Part shown: positions 59,542-64,000 of the stretch, in pieces
Position numbering within the stretch: the stretch's first letter is position 1
How the letters are laid out: each line of letters opens with the position of its first letter
Assembly (NCBI GenBank): GCA_031308135.1
Contig: JAHLJT010002630.1
Location: 95,090,141 to 95,154,140 of the forward strand
From: Acheta domesticus
Lineage: Eukaryota; Arthropoda; Insecta; Orthoptera; Gryllidae
Reading direction: 5' to 3'
DNA length: 64,000 nt
Position numbers and translations under genes: made by a program
The notes under the pieces: generated by a model
What the model was told of the DNA's origin: nothing
Database searches by the model: none
Seen by the model: only the letters and a program-made list of their open reading frames with translations

Positions 59542-59575
<34 letters not shown>

Positions 59576-62500
59576 GGAGTGCGGATAGGACAAGGAAGAG
59601 ATAGTATGATAAAGTCTGTAGCCCTACAATACGGCGATTTTTCCATAGCTGCATCTCCAGGCTCGTATTCACGATGGAATAGCGACAACATCAAGCACTG
59701 CTAGATCATGCTACATCTAGCGGTACGCCAGAGAAAGACGCGAAATGCCGCCAATTCCATCGTGAAGATGGGTCTTGAGAGGTAGCTACGGAAAAATCGC
59801 AGTATAGTTTGAGTTGTGCCGCTATTACAGCCCACGAACGACATAATTCAGGCTGTTCCAACTCAGCTGTCCGCGGGCGCCCGCGAGCCACCGCGGGCAC
59901 TGGCGGAGACTGGCGGGCACAGACTCCTTTGAAAACTCAATGCCGGGGCCTGCCAAAATATGAGCCCTCGGGGCGCGAGTTGACCTTGGCTTGGCGACAA
60001 TTTGTCGCTGATAGCCGAAGCAGAGAGCGGTTAGGTTGGGGAGCTGAGGGCATGCCGCGGCTCATACACAGAAAGAAATCTTTAAGTTTAACAGGAAACA
60101 TAAAATTCGATTCAATTCAACAGCAATATATTTAAGAAAATAATTTTAGACATGTTTTTCTTAACAAGTGAAGCAATATCTGGTCGTTTGGCTATTGCGA
60201 TGCGCAGAACGCTCTTCAATGTCTTGTCCTGAAGTTGGGTTATTTCTTTGATTTTTATTCTTTTCATTGCAGAAAAAAGCTGCTTATATGTTGACGCAAA
60301 CACAGATATAATGTTAGATTTTATCAAGCTTGGGGAAGACTTCCACATGTAAATTCTCATATCATCGTAAGAAATTAAGGGTATTAAAATATCTGTCCTT
60401 TAGAAGAAGGGAGTTCTGCAAATCTATTATCTCCAAGTACATCGGCGATGGCATGGTATCCGGTGCGGCAGAAAAAGGGGTCGTGACTTCCTCTGCCAGC
60501 CATCGCACTACTCACATTGAGTCCACGAAAGGAAAAGCGAACGTGATAAGAGCGCTTCCCCTTCCACAACCTCCTCCTGGGCTGGCCATGACTGCGCGCG
60601 GACGCGCCCGCGGACGCCCGTACCCGCGAGAGGCCGAGTTGGAACAGCCTGTTATAAGAGAGTTTTAGCGCCACGCGTAAGGAGACATCCTTAAACATTA
60701 GATCACGTGACTGACGACTTTATACGGTAGTACTCTCTCGGTCTGAATCAGTGAAAAACTACTGATTGATAGTGACTATTCACTGATGGTGTCAGTTATA
60801 ACCCTGCCACTGACAATCAGTGAATTGAACTGAACAAATCAGTGAAAAATGGGTCCACTTTTTGAATCAGTGAAACTTCACTGTTTGAATCAGTGAAATC
60901 TGTGACGACGACTGAACTATCAGTCAGCGATGGTGGCACGGCACTTTTACCACTGACGACCAGTGAAATGCTGGCGGTCTTTAGGAAAAGGTTCGCATAT
61001 TCGCTGATTGTCAGCGAAACTACCCATTTCGACTGAAGATATCAGTGACTTCGGCTTTCACTGATTGAATCAGTGAAAATTTCACTGATTCAGATTCAGA
61101 GAGTAAGGAACAACGTTCAGAAGTGTATTAGCATATAGCGTCATTGCACTATACATTATGACAAAAGAAGCATTTCAAGCGTTGAACAAAGAAGTTGCAT
61201 AATATATCAAAGGATGTAGGGAAGTGGTGAGACATTTCAACCACGATACGAATCAAGAGTGTAACAAATGCACATTGTGCACGGAGTTTTTGATTTTGTG
61301 GCCCTCCGCGATGAGTATGCAGTCTGGAATTTTGAATCAGCTTTTCTTGGGAATGTAAGAAGAATCTTAAAATTACTGAGCATAAGACATAACCTAACCC
61401 GAAGTTATGATTTCAACTTCTTTTTCGTGAATTTCTTTCCTGTCACCTCTCCAACATTTCCCGTTAATTCTTGCCTGCGTTGTGAAGTTGGTAAGGAATA
61501 ATTGTAACTGCCTCACATACGAGAATCAGAGTTGAAAAAATGCGACCTTTCCCGTTTTCAAGCGGCCATTTTGCCGCTTGTAAGGTGACCGTAGAGACTG
61601 CTACAGGCGTACACTATTTTTGAAGGTACAAGGTCGTACCTTAGGCCTAAGGTAAGACGTTACGACTTGAAGGTCCGTCACGTGACTATTAGTGCATAAC
61701 GCCGCTACCTTACGCGTGGCGCTAAAACTCCCTGTATTTGGTGGTTCTATACAGAGAGAAAGGTTTAGTTCATGCAATTAATCACGTAATAGATTCAACT
61801 AAACGGTATAGTAGATTTTCGTAGAACAAAATGCTTAGTCAAGTTCACGAAACTGCTGTTTAGTTAAACACACTAATGCACGTATAGTAATGTTCACTAA
61901 ATAGGTCGTACCCGGGACGAATGGCAACTAGTAGAGAAAACTAAACGAATCTTTGTGATGACTAATATATTGAGTAATATTTACTAAACAGTGCAGTGAA
62001 AATAACCAAAGGAAATGTGAAAGGAAATACTTTCTCTCTGTCCCTCCAAGCAGGTAGCAACTGGGGTTCCGCAGCGGTCACCCATCCTACGGCCCCGTGG
62101 ACTTGCACTGCCTTAACCTTGGTTATATTTACCTTACAGACCCTTGCCTAGCACAGCAGTTACGGACGCAAGGCTGTTAGCTCCAGGCTGTCGACGGTAT
62201 TTCTACCGTTAGTTTAGAGAATATAACATAATTATTGAAAACCAATAAAATACTAAACACGCCATTTATATAGCGTATAGTACTATATACAGCGTTGAAT
62301 TCTTACACTTCAGATGGATTCTATAACCATTTCAATTGGTCAGGTTGCTGAGAACGCGCGCTTACTAAACAGTATTTAGTAAACAGTGCTTACTAAACAG
62401 TGTTTAGTAAGTGTGACGACACGAGTAAACGAAATTAAATCATGTTTAGTGAATCTTACTACACGAATAATTGTATTTAGATCGTTTACTTAAAATATTT

Positions 62501-62808
62501 AGTACATTCTACTACAACATTTCTCTCAGTGTAGGGGTTGTGAGCGAGCGCTGACCTCGGGGCAGCGTCCGCCGTCGGAGAGTTCGCAGCCGGCGCCGGC
62601 GAGGGCGGCGAAGGCGAGCACGATGGCGTCGGCCGGCACCAGCACGAGCGGGCCCGACCTGCGGCCGCGGCGCCGCCAGCGCGCCAGCAGCCACGGGTTG
62701 AGCGCCAGCGCGCTCGCCAGCAGCGCCGCCGCCGTGGCCGCGCCCAGCAGCGGCGCCAGCCACCCGTACGCCTCCGCCGGCGCGCCCGCCGCGTCCTCCA
62801 CGTTCTGC
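43919..62808 (-). CDS. SLC26/SulP anion transporter, C-terminal part (7 exons, 5' end beyond window)
   Basis: Exons a 62808-62556, b 55241-55086, c 52560-52364, d 49604-49307, e 47240-47127, f 45567-45445 and g 44146-43919 join in frame through GT-AG introns into about 455 residues and a stop. The order of recognisable blocks is that of SLC26 transporters. It starts with a membrane helix ending LVPADAIVLAFAALAG and a short VGAVGAVLAPKPPP loop. Then come a helix, the G-L-P and GARSPLAH helix pair, and PFAPDSVLAGV. Next are RARLELCVWAATLAA and GLALGALAGLALALL, and finally a STAS domain (VPGVKIVMVAGPLNFATKHF ... VVVDVRAARHLDLSGW ... ITFTVVGFNPRVAQA). The family exchanges chloride, bicarbonate, sulfate or iodide across the plasma membrane. 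The N-terminal half lies right of 64,000. The sequence is unusually Ala-rich and several core residues differ from the family. Confidence 0.85.
44175..44738 (-). mobile_element. SINE B, minus copy, full length
   Basis: The tail (GATT)n at 44,178-44,193, the 3' part CGGGCGCGTCAACTACTTAG, GAGATCCGGCGCCGACCTAC, and the head at the high end with B-box complement GGACTCGAACCTAGGACC and A-box complement CTGAGCCATCTCTG. It lies just behind the acceptor of SLC26 exon g. Confidence 0.87.
44900..45138. mobile_element. Small inverted-repeat MITE
   Basis: ACCCCTTCAGACCTG and CAGGTCTGAAGGGG bound about 240 bp of AT-rich non-coding sequence in SLC26 intron f-g. The target duplication is unclear. Confidence 0.65.
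45288..45382 (-). mobile_element. SINE A head fragment, minus
   Basis: B-box complement GGACACGAACCCGCGACC and A-box complement CGATCTCGGCCACCGG; only the tRNA-like head and the start of the body remain. Confidence 0.75.
45445..45567 (-). CDS. SLC26 exon f (STAS intervening segment)
   Basis: The acceptor is GGACCGCAG and the donor GTCGGT; 41 codons, phase 0. It reads EAEEMRWQKRDESEVMEMVA, RRKHVSVQRQQGLAGTASLH, Q. A charged helical insert at this place in the STAS domain is usual for animal SLC26 proteins. Confidence 0.82.
45700..46436. other. SLC26 intron e-f, repeat-like, no gene
   Basis: At 45,725-45,835 ATGTCCGTATTTAG is repeated irregularly three to four times. An 82-codon plus frame (46,187-46,435) has no recognisable motif. 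Also 45,570-45,690 carries a second copy of GTCTCCTCCGCCTCCTGCGG and TCCATTCGTTCATT, i.e. a partial duplication of the exon f acceptor region. Confidence 0.5.
46437..47056 (-). repeat. Repeat family P, copy 3
   Basis: Inverted relative to copies 1 and 2. A CT-rich tract (46,470-46,650) is followed by CAGATTCTGCACGTCTCTCA, GTGTAGCGGGTTGCATTTGA and GCGCCATCTAGCGCC. A (GA)n run at 47,060-47,082 lies between it and SLC26 exon e. Confidence 0.7.
47127..47240 (-). CDS. SLC26 exon e (STAS domain, first part)
   Basis: The acceptor is TTGCCGCAG and the donor GTAATG; 38 codons, phase 0 both ends. It reads VPGVKIVMVAGPLNFATKHF then VKPRIFSLVEIDANAILQ, the PGxKIxRxxGPLxFAxxxxF strand and helix of SLC26 STAS domains. 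It is less GC-rich than its neighbours. Confidence 0.9.
47245..49300. other. SLC26 intron d-e, AT-rich, no gene
   Basis: No GC-rich exon-like region. GTGCAAAAATATGCAAT-like motifs recur at 48,020-48,070 and AAAATGTGCAATTTTC at 49,115-49,160, suggesting two ends of a decayed element of about 1.1 kb, not proven. Confidence 0.35.
49307..49604 (-). CDS. SLC26 exon d (last membrane helices)
   Basis: The acceptor is TGTGCGCGCAG and the donor GTGCGC; one leftover base plus 99 codons. It reads VLAGVAAACACG, LWRARARLELCVWAATLAAA, GLALGALAGLALALLLDF, then RVCLAGRAAAAADPKRHVYA and LRPGLTHE. This is the (A)VLAAIVIxA, LxxWLVTFxxxxxLGxxxGLLxGV and post-membrane region of SLC26. Confidence 0.85.
49685..49985 (+). 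mobile_element. SINE A, plus copy, full length
   Basis: A-box TGGCCGAGATCG at 49,695, B-box GAGTTCGACTCC at 49,749, body with CCCCAGGGCTAAGAACCCTG and end GTCATAAATGGCCTAAACGC. It lies in the intron just upstream of SLC26 exon d. Confidence 0.88.
49986..50460 (+). mobile_element. LINE 3' remnant, ORF2 C-terminal domain with AAT tail
   Basis: An intact 117-codon frame (49,991-50,344) ends in TAG: TIGANKPDIVIRDLENNSCL, LVDVAVPCDQNVLTKEAEKR, IEISRMWGVKAQDVPIVIGA, LFGTAHILRKVL. The PDxxxxD...xDVxVP...ExKxxKY pattern and the GTAHILRKxL end are those found downstream of reverse transcriptase in a common animal LINE type, compatible with a restriction-like endonuclease fold. The 3' part ends in AACAATAATAATAA at about 50,447-50,460, the same AAT-type tail as SINE A. 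The clade is not certain. Confidence 0.7.
50461..51863. other. SLC26 intron c-d, no gene recognised
   Basis: AT-rich. 51,100-51,240 reads like the decayed end of a transposon, without a nameable motif. CCTCGAAAC(A/T)... and GGTATTGTCA blocks occur in opposite orientation at about 51,316 and 51,730, a weak inverted pair. Confidence 0.35.
51864..52298. mobile_element. MITE with TACAGAGTGTCC termini
   Basis: The left end TACAGAGTGTCC then GAGGAAACGTCGAAACTTCG and GCTCTTAAGACAATTCTAAG. The right end holds the same blocks inverted and closes with GGACACTCTGTA. The arms are about 95 bp. A diverged single end occurs at 4,220-4,315. The right end is 66 bp from the donor of SLC26 exon c. Confidence 0.82.
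52364..52560 (-). CDS. SLC26 exon c (anion-site helix region)
   Basis: The acceptor is GGGCGGCAG and the donor GTCACT; 65 codons plus two bases. It reads ALCAQALGDAASALLGGLPG, then an Ala/Gln-rich stretch, GGARSPLAHAAHAAAALALL and ALAGPALPFAPD. It aligns with the GLANLxGSxFxxYP...(G)ARTPLAG...LLTPLxxYIPK block. The Ser-Arg that normally contacts the anion is missing. Confidence 0.8.
52610..52865. mobile_element. Hairpin C MITE, copy 4
   Basis: Nearly perfect hairpin: ATACTGCGATTTCTCTAACT with AGTTAGAGAAATCGCAGTAT, AAATCCCATCTTCGCGATGG inverted, TTTCGCGTCTTTCTC with GAAGACGCGAAA. It lies in the intron 50 bp upstream of the acceptor of SLC26 exon c. Confidence 0.87.
52866..53060. mobile_element. 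Hairpin C MITE, copy 5, adjacent to copy 4
   Basis: TTGCCTCTCAAGCCCCTATG, CACGGCATTTCGCGTCTTTC, the core AAGCACAGCTTGATAGGGTC, then AAAGACGCGAAATTCCATTG and AGGCAAAGTTAGAAAAATCG. Its left terminus overlaps or replaces the right terminus of copy 4, so the two form a tandem of hairpins. Confidence 0.8.
53076..54056 (+). mobile_element. Decayed mariner transposon with TA target duplication
   Basis: About 981 bp between CGAGGTGGTT and AGCACCTCG, each flanked by TA (53,074-53,075 and 54,057-54,058). The frames show mariner transposase pieces in order. The first is a helix-turn-helix part FCFKVKKTAAEIHTVC then IEWFRRFEEGRKSV and DDNHSGGPLT (53,370-53,545). Next is LRRLKETVRANDQRCGKGE, then HRSMRGNFWPK in one frame with the expected HxxxxxREFLAE in another (53,715-53,760). 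After that come a SPDLAPCDF-equivalent, HSTEDIQVESQRVLS and DYFEHDK. Several frameshifts and stops and loss of the middle of the gene make it inactive. Known mariner transposases are ~345 residues. Confidence 0.87.
54090..54350 (+). repeat. Repeat R fragment followed by two ~105-bp tandem units
   Basis: CGGCGAATTTTCGGCAG and GGTAACGAAAAAGTGGATAA belong to family R. Then TTATTTTCTTGCCTTTAATT and GAATTTCCCACAGATAAACT recur as TTATTTTCTCGACTTTAATT and AAATTCCCACAGAAAAATCC, each ending TTATTGCC(G/C)G. Confidence 0.65.
54593..55078. repeat. GT-rich minisatellite behind SLC26 exon b
   Basis: Nearly 490 bp of GT runs broken every 10-16 bp into TGTGTTTGTGTGAG and TGTGTTTATG units, ending 7 bp from the exon b donor. 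Frames of C and V residues across it are artefacts. Confidence 0.92.
55086..55241 (-). CDS. SLC26 exon b
   Basis: The acceptor is TTGCGCGCAG and the donor GTGAGC; 52 codons, phase 0. It reads VGAVGAVLAPKPPPLACAYG, HYGEVALLALAAHAQVMRAA, RGPDAAPVSAPW. It corresponds to the VGxIPxGLPxP loop and the next helix; the usual small polar residues of that helix are replaced by Ala. Confidence 0.75.
55318..56095 (-). mobile_element. SINE A split by a SINE B insertion
   Basis: 55,318-55,465 is the body of an inverted SINE A and 56,021-56,095 its head (GGTACTCGAACCCGTGACTC, CGATCTCGGCCACGG). The intervening 555 bp is a SINE B. CCGAGGCGG(G/T)A at 55,455-55,465 and 56,021-56,031 is the 11-bp target duplication. 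Confidence 0.87.
55466..56020 (+). mobile_element. SINE B, full-length reference copy (555 bp)
   Basis: tRNA-like head with A-box TGGCTCAGTGC (55,480) and B-box GGTTTGAGTCC (55,534). The body has TAGCTTGTCAGCTAGTTCGA, GATCAACACCAGGCGAATGC and ACACATGCCGGGAGACCGGT. The 3' end is CGACGGTAGGTCGGCGCC, then CACCTCCCGAGAAAA and an (AATC)n tail. The bounds are fixed by target duplications on both sides. Confidence 0.93.
56126..56345. mobile_element. Inverted-repeat element of about 220 bp
   Basis: GCGCTGGATCCGAATCTGAA and GCACCAGCGTCCTCC on the left pair with TTCAGATTCGGATTCAGCGC and GGTGGTGGCGC on the right; the loop is at about 56,215-56,265. A third, diverged arm (TTCATATTCGGATTTAGAAC) follows at 56,425. 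Confidence 0.75.
56480..59284. other. Gene-free stretch in SLC26 intron a-b
   Basis: AT-rich. The 145-codon plus frame at 57,585-58,022 includes a long T run, has no recognisable motif and is probably not a gene. The opposite frame 57,907-57,680 (DFVENISSSRCNRLVND) may be a transposon relic, not identified. Another minus frame 58,922-58,578 also lacks motifs. Confidence 0.4.
59285..59612 (-). mobile_element. SINE B, minus copy, 5'-truncated
   Basis: 3' part GATTCCGGGCGCGTCGACTT, GGATGGCGAGATCCGGCGC, GGGACAAGCTCTGAGGTC, then a (GT)n run and AGGACAAGGAAGAGAT. The head is missing. Confidence 0.82.
59630..59806. mobile_element. Hairpin C MITE, copy 6 (short)
   Basis: ATACGGCGATTTTTCCATAG and CTACGGAAAAATCGCAGTAT as ends, the GAAAGACGCGAAATGCCG arm present, part of the opposite arm deleted. 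Confidence 0.78.
59849..60651 (-). mobile_element. Internally deleted hAT transposon
   Basis: Ends CAGGCTGTTCCAACTC and GAGTTGGAACAGCCTG are perfect 16-bp inverted repeats, with GC-rich subterminal parts. Inside, the minus strand 60,355-60,125 reads IISVFASTYKQLFSAMKRIK, ITQLQDKTLKSVLRIAIAKR and PDIASLVKK. This is the end of a hAT dimerisation domain of the EPM2AIP1/ZBED5-like type, where FxSTYxCEQxFSxMxxIKSKxRxRLTDxxLxxxLRIA is typical. The rest of the transposase is deleted. No clear 8-bp duplication remains. Confidence 0.8.
60731..61105. mobile_element. Inverted-repeat element packed with CACTGAT/ATCAGTG
   Basis: TACTCTCTCGGTCTGAATCA and the inverse TGATTCAGATTCAGAGAGTA close the element. 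Inside about 375 bp there are roughly twenty ATCAGTGA, TCACTGAT or closely related hexamers in both orientations. Non-coding. Confidence 0.7.
61747..62534. mobile_element. Inverted-repeat element rich in TTTAGTAA motifs, next to SLC26 exon a
   Basis: CTATACAGAGAGAAA at the left matches CTACACTGAGAGAAA on the complement at the right. Many ACTAAA/TTTAGT motifs in both orientations crowd both ends (61,768-62,000 and 62,360-62,520). The right end is 16 bp from the donor of SLC26 exon a (62,550-62,555). Confidence 0.7.
62045..62135 (-). repeat. 5S-rRNA-like fragment inside the preceding element
   Basis: The minus strand contains GTAGGATGGGTGACCGCTGC, GGAACCCCAGTTGCTACC and, upstream, GGTTAAGGCAGTGCAAGTCC. 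This resembles the 3' half of 5S rRNA (GGATGGGAGACCGCCTGGGAAT...). It is not a functional 5S gene: the 5' half is unlike and the context is a transposon. Confidence 0.4.
62556..62808 (-). CDS. SLC26 exon a (membrane helices)
   Basis: The acceptor is CGCCTGGCAG and the donor GTCAGC; one leftover base plus 84 codons. It reads QNVEDAAGAPAEAYGWLAPL, a helix of Ala and Leu, NPWLLARWRRRGRRSGP, then LVLVPADAIVLAFAALAGAG and CELSDGGRCPE. The basic loop followed by a (V)PxDxIVxxxA helix is the SLC26 pattern. Confidence 0.82.
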
Positions 62809-62984
62809 CTGCCAGGCGTCCCCCTCCCCTCGCACAAGCCCTTCCACGCAAGTCTCAGCGTCAGAACAAAATATTTAGATATAGATATAACGTTTATTCT
62901 ACAATTGGACTGATGTTGCCCGGTGGCAGAATACAAAAACATAAAAGTACATTAAAATTACAAAACACAATTAAGAATAAAAAA

Positions 62985-63683
62985 AATATATTTTCCTGCA
63001 CATCGAATAATCTTATCCTTTCAGATAGTTTTAGCAATTGAGCAAAACGGTCATTATTTACATCAATTCTCAATTAAAATATTGACACTTCACACGTCAT
63101 ATATAAAAAAAATAAAATTGGTCAATAAAATAGGATCATGAAATATTTCTGATTGTTTCAAAACACACGCCTGTCTAACATCAGTGCCTGATAGTTTATG
63201 CCCCAACATTTCTGTGGTCACGGGGTAAACGTTCGTAAGTCAAAATTCTTAGTTTGGAGAAAACAAGGATTAGATTTTCGAGCCGCCGCTTCTTCCTACG
63301 CTAAACGCTATTTCTTAATGTGTTTTTCTCGCTAAGAAGGCAGCATTTGAATTCGGGTATTTTACTAAAATAAAATATAGATACTTAACTTGTAGTTTCA
63401 GTACTTAACCCAATTTTGCCAAAAATTGACTTAAGAACGTCTACCCCGTGACCACAGAAATGTGGGGGCATAAACCATCGGGCACTAATGTTAGACAGGC
63501 GTGTGTTTTGACACAATCAGAAATATTTCATGATCCTATTTTATTGACCAATTTTATTTGTTTATATATGACATGTGAGGTGTCAATATTTTAATTGAGA
63601 ATTGATATAAATGATGAACGTTTTGATCAATTGCTAAAACTATCTGAAAGGACAAGAATATTCGATGTGTAGAAAAATATTTT
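62985..63683. repeat. Large inverted repeat, ~250-bp arms
   Basis: 62,985-63,235 pairs with 63,435-63,683 (for example CACACGCCTGTCTAACATCA against ATGTTAGACAGGCGTGTGTT, and ATAGGATCATGAAATATTTC against GAAATATTTCATGATCCTAT). The spacer is about 200 bp, with scattered mismatches. It is non-coding, likely a foldback element in the SLC26 intron upstream of exon a. Confidence 0.85.
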
Positions 63684-63804
63684 GTGGCAAAAGTGATAAT
63701 ATAAAGACCAAATAAGTGTTTAAATCTTAAATCAGGTAAGTAAATAAACGTAATATAATGACTAAATATAACTATATTGACTAAATAAAACTACTTTTTT
63801 TCCA

Positions 63805-64000
63805 GCACTGTAAACGACCTCTTCGGTTGCAAGAAATCGTTCATAATCGGGCGATTTACGGCACAAATGATGATGTATTAGATTTAATGGCACTAATGAT
63901 TGCGACATCACACATCCAGCCAATCGCAACACGAGAAGCTTGGGGAGTTAGCAGTAAATGGAATCGCCGACTACTGTCTTCTCTCACAGATGTCAAATAC
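63805..64000 (+). pseudogene. Open fragment, transposon helix-turn-helix-like
   Basis: The plus frame reads LQEIVHNRAIYGTNDDVLDL, MALMIATSHIQPIATREAWG, VSSKWNRRLLSSLTDVKY to the window edge, preceded by a pyrimidine run and CAG. The xxPxxTREAWGVSxxWxRRLL pattern resembles the DNA-binding helix-turn-helix at the start of Tc1/mariner-type or DDE transposases copied in arthropod genomes. The family is not certain. Confidence 0.35.

Noticed and set aside
62045..62135. 5S rRNA gene
   Set aside because: Only a 3'-like piece matches, within a transposable element; not called as a functional rRNA.

Overview
The window is animal nuclear DNA, almost certainly from an insect. Three split genes with GT-AG introns are visible: the 5' end of a vitellogenin, a gene for a protein with two CAP domains, and the 3' two-thirds of an SLC26-type anion transporter. 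Introns are large and full of tRNA-derived SINEs, MITEs, LINE fragments, a mariner and hAT remnants. Exons are very GC-rich (GCG, GGC, GAC and GCC codons) in an AT-rich background. Vitellogenin with a TATA box plus TCAGT initiator fits arthropods. The order is not determinable by eye; large repeat-filled introns suggest a big-genome, possibly hemimetabolous, species.

Layout. 1-831 (minus): first three coding exons of vitellogenin with its core promoter; the gene runs off the left edge. About 1.4-22.7 kb: gene-poor and repeat-rich. It holds a 963-bp foldback element with perfect 130-bp arms and a 5-bp flank duplication, a broken widespread arthropod repeat-protein gene, a dispersed repeat called R here, a 5'-truncated Jockey-like LINE with target-site duplications inside R, a second LINE on the minus strand, hAT-type MITEs and SINEs. 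22.8-38.6 kb (plus): seven coding exons joining in phase into a 408-residue protein with two CAP domains and no visible signal peptide. 43.9-62.8 kb (minus): seven exons, again in phase, giving the last ~455 residues of an SLC26/SulP transporter (late membrane segments plus STAS domain); upstream exons lie beyond the right edge.

Repeat families named here: SINE A (about 300 bp, tRNA head, AAT tail), SINE B (about 555 bp, tRNA head, CAAT-type tail, about a dozen copies), hAT-M (243-bp MITE, three copies), hairpin C (200-290 bp palindromic MITE, six copies), P (about 500 bp with a GA-rich tract, three copies) and R (over 1 kb, several copies).

The most unusual points are these. (1) The two CAP domains have each lost a different half of the four-residue CAP pocket. 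(2) A minisatellite in intron 4 of the CAP gene was built by amplifying the exon 5/intron junction, splice donor included. (3) Tandem arrays or mobile elements lie close behind nearly every 5' splice site of the two long genes. (4) The SLC26 protein lacks the usual Ser-Arg of the anion-binding helix. No CRISPR, operon, prokaryotic system or intact autonomous transposon was seen. All joins are by eye; no database search or transcript evidence was available. Exon numbers for the CAP gene count from the 22,799 exon as exon 1; SLC26 exons are lettered a to g in transcript order.
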